From Azolla caroliniana (lineage: Eukaryota > Polypodiophyta): DNA of 64,000 nt. Positions 34,641 through 45,796 of the stretch are shown here, one piece after another; position 1 is the first letter of the stretch, and each line of letters begins with the position of its first letter. The stretch lies in contig JBHGNT010000003.1 of the NCBI GenBank assembly GCA_043228905.1, forward strand, positions 10,044,001 through 10,108,000, given 5' to 3'. A program made the position numbers and the translations under genes. Under the pieces are notes generated by a model. It did not search any database, was not told the origin of the DNA, and was given only the letters and a program-made list of their open reading frames with translations.

Positions 34641-35594
34641 ATTTTTCCTTTTTTATATGCTTGCATTTTTGTTGTATTGAGAATTTTCTTGGTTTTGTAA
34701 TTGCCAGCCTTAAAGCTTAAAGAGGGCACATTAAATTGGAGGCTATTGAAACATTTCTTTAGAATGCATAAATTTGTCTCTTTCTTTTCCATTTTGACAT
34801 TTCCTGAAGTTTCTCCCTTGTATATGCATTTCTTCTAATATTCTCTTGGCAAAACTTTGTCCAAGTTCTAAAGAAGTTATGAATTGAATCTCGTTCTTTC
34901 AGTTTGCTTGTGCTTGTGCTTGTGCTAGTGCATGTATGTATATTATATTAATGTCTCTAGTGGTGATGCCTTGTGATAACTCTATTGGTGTAAACAAGTG
35001 CCAAAAACCTTTACACATTGATCAGCAAAAAGGAAGGTGCATTTGTTATGGTAGATGAGTAAGCCATTGTGACTAACAACCTATTGTATATAAGGGAACT
35101 TCAAACTGCATTCTACGGCCAATCTCTCACTTCAATTCTTGAGTTGTATATTGAGGATGCCAACAAGGTAATTTTGTTAGCACAATGTGTAATGGACTTG
35201 AGGTAGGTGTGACAAGAGAGGAAATGGTTGAAGTGCAAATAAAACTTATGGAAGGGAGGGGGTTATGTGGAGGGTTTTGGTGCCCTTTTTTGGTGAGTTT
35301 TATATTTTGTTATTAGAATGTAATGTTAGGGCACTTGAGGTAGTTCACATTGGCAAAGTGACTTAGAGATTTCCTAGAACCTCCCAAGAGGGCTATAGTG
35401 TGAAAGGGCTTCTATAAATGTACCAACAGAGAGTTCTTGGACCTTTATACCCAACCTCCGACTTAAATAGTGAAGAAGCTTTTTTTAAGTCATCACTTCC
35501 ACTAGTTGGAAAAAGTTTTGATATTGTGCCTTTGAGAGGCACTTAGGAGATCATACGTTGGATCTTATTTAGTGTTTACTTTATGCAATGAGAT
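34641..35594. other. Downstream flank, no gene seen
   Basis: AT-rich sequence with only short open frames. It ends at the abrupt truncation of Copia-B near 35595. Confidence 0.45.
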
Positions 35595-35598
35595 GAGT

Positions 35599-37524
35599 TC
35601 ATCCTCTATCACCGACTGGCTGTTGCCGAACAACTGATTGTGTCAGTTCACTTGGCCTTAAGTCGATGATAGTGGGAGTCAACTGGGGAGTCGATTCCAA
35701 CTTCTGTTGCTTCCAATCCTCAATCATCTTGTCTTCCAAGAAGACTACATCCCGACTTCTCACCACCTTTTTGTCGACTAGGTCCCATAGCCTATAGCCA
35801 AACTCATCTTCCGAGTATCCCATGAATATGCATGGTTTCAACTTATTGTCGGGCTTCAACCTCTAATCCTTAGACACATGCATATATACTAAGCATTCGA
35901 ACACCCTCAGGTGTTGGTAGGAAACATCCTTTCCTGTCCACACTCTTTGTGGGACATCACCTTTCAACGGTACGGAGAGAGACCTGTTGATCAGATAAAC
36001 AATTGTATACATCGCCTCAGGCCAATACGATTTCGGTGGTTTAGCATGAGAGAGCATGCTCCTTACTCTCTCCATGATTGTTCAATTCATCCTCTCTACA
36101 AGCCTGTTCAACTTAGGGGTCTTCGGCACTGTGTATTCAATTCAAATACCTTGGGCCTTGTAGTATTCCTCGAACTGCCCTTTATATTCACCACCATTGT
36201 CAGTTCGAACAAGCTTCAACTTTTGACCCGACTCTCGCTCGGTTCTTGCCTGGAATTCCTTGAAGAACGACAATACGTGATCCTTCAACCTCAGTACGAA
36301 GGCCCATGTCTTTTGACTATAGTCATCAATGAACGTCACAAAGTACTGTCCACCCTGATGCGGCGGAGCATCTACATAACACACATCCAATGGCACTTCT
36401 GTTCTTCTCAGTCAGCTAACAGATGCAGACCCTTCTCACTCATGTGGCCTAGCCTCTTATGCCATATCTGTCCTGCCGAGTCGGCTGCCACATTCACTTC
36501 CGACTTGCACAATCGGGCTTGCATCATATACAATGTGCCTTCTTTCTGTGCTCGGGCCACTATAAGATTTCCTCAACAAAACTTCCACTTGCCATTCCGA
36601 TAACTACCATTGTAGCCTTCGTTGTCCAGTCCTCCAGTCGATATCAAATTCAATCTGATATCGACGACGTGTTGAACATCCTTCAGAGTCAGTCGACACC
36701 CTGTTGACATGGTCAGGCAGACACTTCCGATTCTAGCTATCTTGCACTGCCACTGTCACCCATCTTTACATAACCATGGTCACCGGCTATGTAAGTCGAC
36801 AAGTACTCTCTTGACGGAGTTATATGGAAAGATGCACTGCAGTCGATCACCCAAGTGCATTCTTCACTTGCAAGATTTGCACTTGCTTGTTCAGTGATGA
36901 ATGTAAGTTCTTCATTGAGCTCGTAGCAATGGTGGAAGTGTTCTTCTCATCAGGAATCTTCCTGGGTTCGATATTATTATCGACACCTTTGTCTTTCTTC
37001 ATGTGTCAGCAATCCTTCTGGAAATCTTCAGGTTTACTACAGTAAAAGCATGTCAGTTTACATCTGGACTTCAACCTGGCTTGAGACTTTTCTCTCCTTG
37101 GTGGACTCCTTTGCCCGTTTCTTCCTCTTCTGGTATGTTGAGTCACGTTCAACTCTGACTAGGACAAGACTCCCTTGTCCTTCCTCCTCGTCTCCTCATT
37201 CAAATTACTTGTCTTTACCGCTTGTAGAGACAAGTTCTCTTCTTGACAGGAGGCGCTGAGAGTAACCACCAGGTTCTCCCAGTTATCCGGCAATGTGCAC
37301 TTCAGTAGTATGGCCTGCATTGCATCTTCAAGGGGAAACTTGGTCGTAGCCAGTTGATTCACATACCCTATGCATGTGTTGATGTGTTTGACGATGCTCT
37401 CACAGTCTCTGTATTTCAGTCGTGCGATCTTTCTCATCAGTGAGGTTTTATTGAGGGCATTCTTCCTCTCATATAGGCCTGATAGTGTCTGCCACATCTC
37501 GTGGGCATTTGTGTTGTTCACCAC
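35599..37524 (-). pseudogene. Copia-B gag and integrase fragments
   Basis: Gag (37159-37524) has MWQTLSGLYERKNALNKTSL and the family LP.W..L...L. pattern. The GAG-pre-integrase motif WHKRLGHMSEKGLHLLAD lies near 36418-36475. Integrase core (36142-36396) has VCYVDAP (the first Asp motif altered), YFVTFIDDYSQ and VRTDNGGEYKGQF. The next piece (35863-36075) has MERVRSMLSHAKPPKSYWPE and 35599-35859 has KPCIFMGYSEDEFGYRLWD and SRDVVFLED. Stops and deletions separate all pieces, including a loss between the pre-integrase finger and the core. Confidence 0.8.
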
Positions 37525-37777
37525 ATGATGAAGGACACTTACATCGATGCACTATCGGATGATGGCCACTGCCTTTCAGTTAAGAAGTTTCCATTCCAAC
37601 TCTAATACTCTCATGGGTATTTCTGCTCTGTCGATCGTCTCGTACATGTCTTTGACTATGAGAAGGTTCTCCATCTTTATCTTCTACTCCGCATAGTTCT
37701 GAGCGTTTAGAACTATCATACCTGGGAAGTCACTCACACCTCATTCCATGCTTGCACCTCAAGCTCTGATACCAGTT

Positions 37778-38250
37778 TGATGAGAAAACGAGGTTGATGA
37801 GAAAACAATCGTTAACTCACAAGAAGAATACGTTGAAATACACAACTTGGAACACACAACAACAGTGTACACAGATTTTACGTGGAAACCCTAAAAAACG
37901 GGAGAAAACCACAGCCGTTCACTATACAATGGATATACAAGGGAGAATATTACAACACTCTTTATGGAGTGTATCAACCTCACAGGGCTCTTGGTGCCTA
38001 CTGTTACGAACGCATAACTATGGCACTGCTCTCTCTTGCTTCTCTCCCTCTCTCTCTCGGGCGTGCACACTATACTACAACGCTCTTGCTCTCTGCTCTC
38101 ACGCACTGTCTCTTCTGTTTGCCCTAGGTGTATTTAAACTAATACATCATGGGCTATTTACAAGTGTGGCCCCTACTACGCATCACTACTACTATTATCT
38201 ATAATAATAAGTAGCCATCAACCGACTCTAGTGTCGAGATATTCCCAACA
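37778..38250 (-). repeat. 5' LTR of Copia-B
   Basis: A 473-bp LTR, minus-strand TGTTGGGAATATCTCG to TTCTCATCA, next to the primer site. The right flank starts TATAA, the expected half of a target duplication whose partner is lost with the truncated end. Confidence 0.85.
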
Positions 38251-39167
38251 TATAACTCCCTTGGAAGATAATCATGTCAATAAGAAACTCGCATGTAGTT
38301 GAAGCTAGATCAAGGATTGCACATTTTGGGATGCCATCAAATCACAATGGAGGGGATTGTGACTTCACAAGTTGACATGGTGCATGGATGGACAATCATT
38401 GTACATGCCCATCATGTGGGAGTTCCTACATCACCAATATGTAGATGTCTACACTATAGATGTAACCTATGCCTACACATGTGTGTAAAACTAGTTGCTA
38501 TACAAATATGCAAGAAAATGAATTTCAAAACTCTTAGTCGCATTGGCATTTGGTTTGAGATTGTTGTACATATGACACACTAGAAGGAAATGCCAAGACT
38601 AAGCATGCATATGAGAAACTTAAGGCTTGGAGAACACTTGTACATTATATTTGTATCTAATATTGTGAACATTGGAGTTGCTACTACCAATGTTGCACAT
38701 TGAATCTCTATTATATTTCATCTTTTTGTAATTGTGTGTATTTGTTGTGTTCTTGTCCATTGTTATCTTTCCCATAATGTTGTTATAGAACACGTTCGTG
38801 TTCACAAGTGGAAGGATCGCGCATTCCACTTGTAGAATCTTCTTGAAACTATCCAAATATACCCTCTCTACAAAAATTGGATGCACTAGTATCACATGTT
38901 CCACAACTTGATTAGAATTTGTAAATATAAAAATACATGATAGGTCTACGAGTGGAGATCATTAGAAATTCAAATAAGTTTGGACGTGTTGATAAGTTAA
39001 TGTAGGCATAATAAAGTTCAACAATGGCTCAATATGTCACTAATGTGCGACATAAGAAACACTAAGTTAAAGACTTATATTAATTTGGTAAGTTTTACAA
39101 AAATATGAGGTGTACTTGTAACCATACTAATAAAATGAGTTATGATTTATACTTTGACCCATACTCG

Positions 39168-39440
39168 CATGTATATAATTGTGGACAATGTAGAATAGTG
39201 CACTTTAGGATAATGTGATTGGAATAACTAACTTATTAAGGTATTTAATACTTGTATTTAAAGTTGATCTAATCTATTCCTCAATTTGTTCGTATGGGAT
39301 CAAACCATATGTATATAATTGTGGACACTGTAAGACAGTGAACTTTAGGATAATGTGCTGGAAATAACAAACCTATTAAGGCTTTCATACTTGTATTTAA
39401 AATTGATCTAATCTATTCCTTAGGTGATTCACACGGGATC
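39168..39440 (+). repeat. 140-bp tandem duplication
   Basis: GTATATAATTGTGGACA at 39171 recurs at 39311, and both units continue with CTTTAGGATAATGTG and TTGATCTAATCTATTCCT. A small echo, ATAACGCTAGTGGAAC, is present twice just after (about 39452 and 39492). Confidence 0.85.
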
Positions 39441-39849
39441 AAACTCCGAACGATAACGCTAGTGGAACTACAAGCGTATAAAAACATGCGGATAACGCTA
39501 GTGGAACCATTATCAACACACTACACAATCTAAGTAGCAATGGAAGAGAGACATAATACTCTTAACAATAGAAGACAAAGATCCATAATAACAACATGGA
39601 CAGTCATAGCAACAATTCTACGACCATGTTATGTTAAGGTAAAGTTTGACCAAAATCAGCCTCAATTTAAACTAATTCATGTTTCTCCATAAATTTGGTA
39701 GTCAGCAATGCACACGATGAAACCAATGTCATAAGTCTACTAACCAAGTATATAAAAATAAAATTGAAACATATAGAAGATTATAAAGAATAGAATCCAC
39801 CAAGTAAAACCCAAAATTTGTATTAATAATGTGAATTCCAAACAATACA

Positions 39850-40260
39850 TTTCGCGTTTTTAAAAGAGTTTATTACATAGCAAGCAAATCGTCAATGTCA
39901 TTTTCTTCGTCATCCTGTATAAAAGTCTCTTCGGCTATACGTGCATTGGCTTCCCCTGTTAGCCGAGCCAACGAAATATCTTCTATAAGCTCATCATCAA
40001 GCTCTATTAGCTCCCCCGATTCCCTGGCTAACGGAGGAATAGGCTCTCGCGAAGCAGGTTAAAACCTTTTGGTATCAGCGAGGTTCTTTGCACCGACCTC
40101 CTTGTCCTAGTCTGGGCACTCCCACAAAACCTTAATCCTTATGTTTATAAATATAACTTGCTCCTCGTCCTTCTCCAATGCAACTATGTTTCTAAAGAGT
40201 TTCAATGCACATGCAGACGTTGTCCCTATGAAGAACGTAACAAGAAGAATTAGTTCTCAA
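39850..40260 (-). pseudogene. Coding-like remnant, unknown family
   Basis: On the minus strand the sequence reads with few stops: LKLFRNIVALEKDEEQVIF, KVLWECPD then a stop, KEVGAKNLADTKRF then a stop, and an acidic stretch with ELDDELIEDISLARL and QDDEENDIDD. The codon-like patterns suggest a decayed gene. It could be the C-terminal part of a gene family related to the ParB-like locus at 0.6-2.9 kb, but that is a guess. Confidence 0.3.
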
Positions 40261-40880
40261 ACAAAAAAGATTCAGTATTGGTTATCTCAAGATTGTTAAC
40301 CTAGTTCGAGGAATACATGTGCCAGAAAAGAGGTCTAATATCCAATCTCCTTTGACAGGAATGCACACTCCCAATGAACAACGCTCTGCCACAACCGAGC
40401 CTAGAATTAAAACACAGAAAACGAGTAATGAACGGACGACACAGTAAAGAGAAGAGTACACAGGATGTTAACGTGGAAAACCCAAACTAGAGAAAAACCA
40501 CGGCAGCCCACAAACTGCAACTATCACTATATCACGATGTACAATAGTAAAGCACCGAGGCAACGACCTCGAGCTTGCTATCTTCGCCACAGGCGGCGGT
40601 TACAACAGAGGCAACGACCTCTTCCTCTCTCTCTCTCTCTCTCTCTGTACACAGTTATGCACTCAAATCTTGCACCAACAAGATTGACAACCACTCTCTA
40701 TACTGAGTTTGCCCTAAGTCATATTTATACTAATATGACTTTTCGGCTATTTACAAATATAGCCCTGATGGACTCTCAGAAAACATATTTACGATTATGT
40801 CCCTTCATCCGGTGAGCACTTCTCACCGGGCCTTCACCATCTAACTCTTGCCGGGTACTCGTCATCCGGTTCTCACCGGT

Positions 40881-41488
40881 GTCGTGAAGAAAACCGTCCA
40901 CAAGCGGAATCGGTGCACCGGAGCGTAGGAACCGGCTCTTCATGCACGTACGCCTTATGTTGTACATAAGAGAGAATTAGGTACATAGAAGATCCTAGGT
41001 AGGTAGATTCGGTAGGTAGGAAGTTAATGGGAAACGGCTCCTTTCTTGCCTATAAAAGAGAGGGGAGTGCTGTCAGGTTGTGGGGGGGAAGGCTTCTCTC
41101 TCTTCTAAACTCCGTAGCTTCTTTCTGTGCGGGTTTTTCGGGAGGCTCGCGCTGCTCTAAGGAATGCCCGAGTGCTTCCGGCAGCACCTCCAACCCACTC
41201 CTTTCTTTCTGTGCGTTTACGAACAGGCATCGGCATCTGTTCGCCGGCCTGTTCGGTTGTAACCGACTTCGTGCTTCTTGTTGTTTGTCTTTGTTAATAT
41301 ATATATACATACATTTGTGTCTCTCTGTGTCGGTGTCCCACTCGCGTCTTTGTGTCGAAGGGCCGTGTCCCTGTGAATCTACGCTCGCACGTAGTGGGTC
41401 CCTTCCCTTCTCCTTTCTCTCTTGCTCTTCGGTACAAGACCCCCGAGGTCCCGCCTCATTCCACACATCCGCGAGGATTACCTCGACA
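40881..41488 (+). repeat. 5' LTR of Gypsy-C
   Basis: TGTCGTGAAG to ACCTCGACA, 608 bp. TATAAAA at 41051-41057 is the likely promoter TATA box. Followed by a primer site starting TGGTGAACCCGACGTGA at 41492, which begins with TGG as required for a tRNA CCA end; I could not name the tRNA. Confidence 0.92.
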
Positions 41489-41531
41489 TCTTGGTGAACC
41501 CGACGTGAAGGAGGCGGCAGAAGAGCAGAAG

Positions 41532-43265
41532 ATGAAGGGGTCGGATCTTGCGGAGGCCATGGCTTCGGCCGTGGATCGGATATTGAGCGCACGCGAGGGC
41601 ACCGGCGCCCTCGATAGAGTCATTGAGGCGGTCGTCGGTACGATCGGCCGGTTCAGCGGAAAGGTTGCCACGAAGTATTTGGCGTCCTACGAGGCAGAAA
41701 TGCTGATGCGGGACATTCCGGAAGAGAGGCGCCTTGCCGGGTTCCCTCGAGTGGCGATGCCGAGCATCCATGCGGAGGTGCTCGAGGTGCGGGCGGAGAG
41801 CCGTACCTGGGAGGAGTTCGAAGGTCGAATCCTAGAAAAATACGGGTTGGACGACGCGCTCCGGCTTTCGAAACGGGACTTCATGGAGTGGGTGGAGTCC
41901 CCCGGCAAGGGAAGAAACGCGTCGGCACTCCTCCGGGAGTTTGAAGAACTCTTTGCGCGCCTTTCGGCGCTTGACCGAACCATTCTGGATACGAGCCGGG
42001 TCCTACTATTCGTCAAGTCGGTGGATGAGCGGGACCGGGATCAAGTCGGCTCCTTGCTGGAAACCGAAGACGGGCTGACGACCGACTGGGCTGCGGTTAA
42101 GAGAGTATGTGGCTGTTTCGACAAACGACGAGAATGGGCTGATGACGGGGCGGCCGGTGCGGGCTCTGTCACAGCAAGGAGGCTTGAACCGGCACCGCAA
42201 GGGCGAAGGGAAGAGGCCTGGGAGTGGCTCGAAACCGGTTCGGCTTCGACCGGCATGGTCAATGGCTCGTCCGGAGGAGCAGCGCTAGAGGAGTTGACGC
42301 GGGCGATAAAGGATCTCCAGATCGCCCAGACTCGAAGGGAAGGCGGCGAACCGGCTCGTGACCGACGGCCGGCAGCAGGGAACAGGTGCATGTGGTGCGA
42401 CGAGGTCGGCCACATTCGGAAGGACTGCGACGATTTCGCAGTGGCGTTGAGGAACCGGGTGGTGTACCTGTGGGAAGGCCGGGTGCACGCCGGCGACACT
42501 AGAAGGGCCCTAAACCGAAACGACGGGCGAGGAGGTATGAAGAGACTGATGGAAGAGGCAGCGGCCCGACACGTGGAGGCCGTCCACTACTCGGCGTCGC
42601 CCGGCATTCGGGTCGGGGGCAGCGAGGCCCGAAAGGAGAGCAAAGACGGATTCAGGTCGGCAATGCTGGAAGGCCTCGCCGGCGCACGGCTGAGGAAAGA
42701 TGAAGTGGACCGCGCTGAGAGACGGGTCCGGGAAATAACCGGGTGGAGCGACCCGGTCGAGGAGAAGACGAGCTTCGTAGAAGCCGCCTGCAGGAACTAC
42801 GAGGCTCTGGTAGAAGACAAACGAGTGGGGAAAGCTGGAGTGGCCGGGCCCTCACAACGATACGAGACCCGATTTGGGCAACGACGGAACGAAGCCATTG
42901 GGTCCAGCGCGCAAGATAACCCCAGGAAGGGCGGATACCGACTGGGGACGGAAATAGAAAGGACCACGGCCCTACGAAAGGTCCTAGAAGAACGGATCCT
43001 CGACAGCAAAGTGGAGTTGTCATTGCGGGAGGTGCTAGGGATCGCCAAGAAGGAGTTCCACGACTCCATTGTGGACTTGGTGAAACGGAAGAGGCTGTCG
43101 ACGGAGACGGAACCGGAAAGACCGGTGGAGGTGCGGACAACGCACATCGACGACTTGGCGCTGGAAGATGAGTGGGCGCTGGAAGATCGGAGATGTTCAG
43201 GAACCGGTGGTGGCACTGGTGGACCACGGTTCGGAAATAAACTTGATGTCCATGGACTTCTATAA
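41532..43265 (+). CDS. gag: Gypsy-C gag
   Basis: 577 residues from ATG 41532, chosen because it lies just after the primer site and before the conserved part. Helical capsid-like region with RTWEEFEGRILEKYGLDD and LLREFEELFARLSALDR. A single CCHC zinc knuckle, CMWCDEVGHIRKDC, lies at residues 286-299. The tail is long, charged and rich in Arg, Glu and Gly (residues 300-577). Gag forms the virus-like particle and packages element RNA. The frame is intact. Its 3' end overlaps the protease frame (43168) by about 100 bp, in the +1 frame. Confidence 0.85.
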   Translation: MKGSDLAEAMASAVDRILSAREGTGALDRVIEAVVGTIGRFSGKVATKYLASYEAEMLMRDIPEERRLAGFPRVAMPSIHAEVLEVRAESRTWEEFEGRILEKYGLDDALRLSKRDFMEWVESPGKGRNASALLREFEELFARLSALDRTILDTSRVLLFVKSVDERDRDQVGSLLETEDGLTTDWAAVKRVCGCFDKRREWADDGAAGAGSVTARRLEPAPQGRREEAWEWLETGSASTGMVNGSSGGAALEELTRAIKDLQIAQTRREGGEPARDRRPAAGNRCMWCDEVGHIRKDCDDFAVALRNRVVYLWEGRVHAGDTRRALNRNDGRGGMKRLMEEAAARHVEAVHYSASPGIRVGGSEARKESKDGFRSAMLEGLAGARLRKDEVDRAERRVREITGWSDPVEEKTSFVEAACRNYEALVEDKRVGKAGVAGPSQRYETRFGQRRNEAIGSSAQDNPRKGGYRLGTEIERTTALRKVLEERILDSKVELSLREVLGIAKKEFHDSIVDLVKRKRLSTETEPERPVEVRTTHIDDLALEDEWALEDRRCSGTGGGTGGPRFGNKLDVHGLL

Positions 43266-43608
43266 GAAGGGAAAATGGCCGATCAACACCAAGCACGGGT
43301 GGAAGATACGGGCGGCGACGCGCGCCACCGAGGAACTGCACGGGGCCTGCCCGAATGTGCGAGTCAAGATCGGTGACGTCGAGATTGACCAGCACTTCTT
43401 CGTGCAGGAGACGTCCTCGCACCCGGTCATATTAGGGGAACCATACATCACGACAGCGCGAATGGAGACCAAGGTGCTGGACAACGGTTCGGCCTACGCG
43501 AGGGTCAAAAGCCAAGACGGGCGCCATTCGGTCCAATTTCTGACGGTGCGGCCGAACCACGAGCGAAACCGCGAATCCCTCGGTGGCGAGATCCGAGAGG
43601 ATTTTTAG
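43168..43608 (+). CDS. Gypsy-C aspartic protease
   Basis: Frame +1 relative to gag, overlapping its end. Contains VVALVDHGSEINLMSMDFY, where D-H-G-S takes the place of the canonical DTG/DSG, and VILGEPYI like the ILG.P.. motif near the C-terminus of retropepsins. Probably released from a Gag-Pol precursor made by frameshifting; a mutation is an alternative explanation of the frame change. Ends in TAG at 43606-43608. Confidence 0.75.
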   Translation: MSGRWKIGDVQEPVVALVDHGSEINLMSMDFYKKGKWPINTKHGWKIRAATRATEELHGACPNVRVKIGDVEIDQHFFVQETSSHPVILGEPYITTARMETKVLDNGSAYARVKSQDGRHSVQFLTVRPNHERNRESLGGEIREDF

Positions 43609-43742
43609 AGAGGGCTGCCAAGGCGTGGGGCCGAGGCAATCCGGACACTCGGGAAAGACCCCACAGCTGTACGATAGAACCGAAACTAAAGAAACCTTGT
43701 ACGATAGGTAGAAAATTTTGCTTCTCCAACGACGGAGGGTGT

Positions 43743-45791
43743 ATGATAGTCGGCATCGTTGGCCAAGAAAAGGCAAGGGCGGAGGAGCGACTTCGAGCGT
43801 GCGGAGTTCTCGGCCCGAACGAGGAAATCAGCGGAGCCGTGGAGGTGGTCTCCTTCGACGACACCTTGGGAATGCTGAGGAAGGTAGCCGGAGAAGACCT
43901 TAACGAAGACCGGACGATACCGGTATGTTCCGAAGAGATGTATGAAGTCATTGCGAACTTCAGTCAGGGGCTCGGGCAGGATCGGACGGCCCGAGTTAGC
44001 ACGAAGTACAAGACTGTGGACCGGAAGGTAAGGCCAGTCGCGGCACCCTTACCGGAGGGCAGCGAGTCCCGAATCAGAGGGGTTGCGTCGGACCCCAGTT
44101 TACGAGATCCGGTCTGCATAGGACACACCTTCACCGACGAGACGCTCCGGGAGCTCAAAATCGGCGGGGGCGGGTTCTTACTGCCGGCGGAGGAAGACCG
44201 GTTTCGGAGAATGCTCGGAAGGCACGGGAAAGCCTTCGCATTCTCACCGGAAGAGATCGGGTGCGTAGACCCAACAATTGTGGAGCCGATGGTGGTATTC
44301 ACGGTACCGCATGTGCCGTGGAATCTCAAGCCGATTCCAGTACCGAGAGCTCACATCCCGAAGTTGATGGAGCTATTAAGGCAGAAAGTCGATCTGGGCA
44401 TTCTCAAACCGTCGAATGCCCCATACTCGAACCGATGGTTTACCGTACCAAAGAAAAACGGAACATTGCGCTTCATTCAAGACCTGCAGCCGGTCAACAG
44501 AGTGACCATCCGGAACGCAGGAATCGGACCGACCATAGACGAGTTCGCGGAGGCCTTCGCCGGAAGGTCGATCTACTCGGTCGGTGATCTGTACTCGGGG
44601 TACGACTAGTTCCAGCTAGCCGTGGAGAGCAGAGACATTACGACGATGCGAACTCCCCTCGGCCTAGTGCGAATGTGTACCCTGCCACAAGGAGGGACCA
44701 ACTCGGTGGCCCACATGGTGAATGCAATGAACAAAGTACTGAGGGATTGCATCCCGGACATCACCATGCCATTTCTAGATGATATCCCGATCAAGCGGTG
44801 CCCGGTGGAAGAGAAGGACGGGACACTCGGGCCGGACGGATGCCGGCGATTCGTAGCAACACACATCGACGACTGCGAGAAGGTGCTGCAAAGGCTAGAG
44901 GGTGCGAGGCTCACCTTCTCCGGGGAGAAATCGGCCTTCGGACAATCAGAAATCCTGGTGGTCGGACACCTATGTGGACCATATGGCCGGAAGCCGTCTC
45001 CGGCAAAGGTAGAAGCCATCTCCGCGATGAAGACCGACTATAGCTCGGTTACGGAAGTTCGGAGGTTCCTGGGGGCATGCGCATTCTACCACATATGGAT
45101 CCCGCATTACGCCCACGTTGCGGAGCCGCTATATGGGTTGCTGAAAAAGGGGCGAAAATTCAAGTGGCGAGACGAGCACACATAGTGGGTCCGGAAGCTG
45201 AAGGAAGCTCTTGCGGCAGCACCGGCGCTCCGGAAGGCTGTCTACGAGAAGGGTACCCCGGTATACATAATGGTGGATACGAGCCCGACCGGGATCGGAT
45301 GGGTCATCAACCAGGAAGACAAGGACGGCATTCGGTTCTCGATCCGATTCGGCGCGAAGGTCCTCAGTGAGCGACAGCGAGGGTACGCCCAGGTTAAACG
45401 CGAACTCTGGGGTATCGTTTCGGTAGTAAAGGCCGACAAAGACTACCTGATCGGGACAGAAGTGATTATCGAGACGGATTGCCTGCCGATTCTCGGCATG
45501 GTTTCCGGATGCGCGACACCGGACTTGGCAATGCTCAGGTGGATAGCGTACATCAAGTCCCTGGACCCGGAAATACGACACATTTCCAGAAAGGACAACA
45601 CCATGGCCGACATGCTTTCGAGGGCGAGGTTTGATGACGAGGGCGGCATGGTTTCGGAGGACGAAGAAGTCGGCGTGGACTTCTTCGAAGCAGCGTACGT
45701 GACGACCGATGGGACGAGCACTCCAACACTTAACGACTTCAACGAGAGCAAGTACGACGGCGAGTGGCTACAGATCGGGGTTTTTTTTTAG
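43743..45791 (+). pseudogene. Gypsy-C reverse transcriptase and RNase H
   Basis: Frame as gag. RT motifs in order: APYSNRWFTVPKKNGTLRFI, GDLYSGYD (first catalytic Asp) followed by an in-frame TAG at 44607-44609 (expected Gln), TLPQGGTNSVAHM, FLDDIPIK (catalytic Asp pair), SGEKSAFGQ and EVRRFLGACAFYHIWIPHYA. A second TAG is at 45183-45185 (expected Trp or Lys position). RNase H: MVDTSPTGIGWVI, ELWGIV, ETDCLPI and DNTMADMLSRARF, giving the D-E-D-D set. Ends at a T9 run (45781-45789) where the integrase frame takes over. Confidence 0.85.
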
Positions 45792-45796
45792 GACAA

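Larger units (their letters stand above)
35595..38250 (-). mobile_element. Copia-B: truncated Ty1/copia element
   Basis: In its own direction: a complete 5' LTR (38250-37778), initiator-Met primer site (TGGTATCAGAGC, complement at about 37763-37774), gag, GAG-pre-integrase, integrase, then an abrupt end near 35595 after the integrase C-terminus. No RT, RNase H or second LTR follow. It probably belongs to the same broad copia group as Copia-D at the right end of the window, since both share QYFVTFIDD and KDHVLS.FKE. Confidence 0.85.
38251..40428. other. AT-rich region with small repeats
   Basis: No intact gene. It holds a 140-bp tandem duplication (39168-39440) and a short minus-strand coding-like remnant (39850-40260). 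Confidence 0.5.

Noticed and set aside
35911-36603. Plus-strand 230-codon open frame
   Set aside because: Antisense to the Copia-B integrase, which has clear motifs on the other strand.
37900-38130. Plus-strand open frames in the Copia-B LTR
   Set aside because: They lie within the LTR and have no coding features.
41050-41592. Minus-strand 180-codon open frame
   Set aside because: It lies across the Gypsy-C LTR and gag start and mirrors the GC-rich plus strand; a near-copy occurs in the other LTR.
42652-43422. Minus-strand 256-codon open frame in Gypsy-C
   Set aside because: Antisense shadow of the GC-rich gag gene; no conserved motif.
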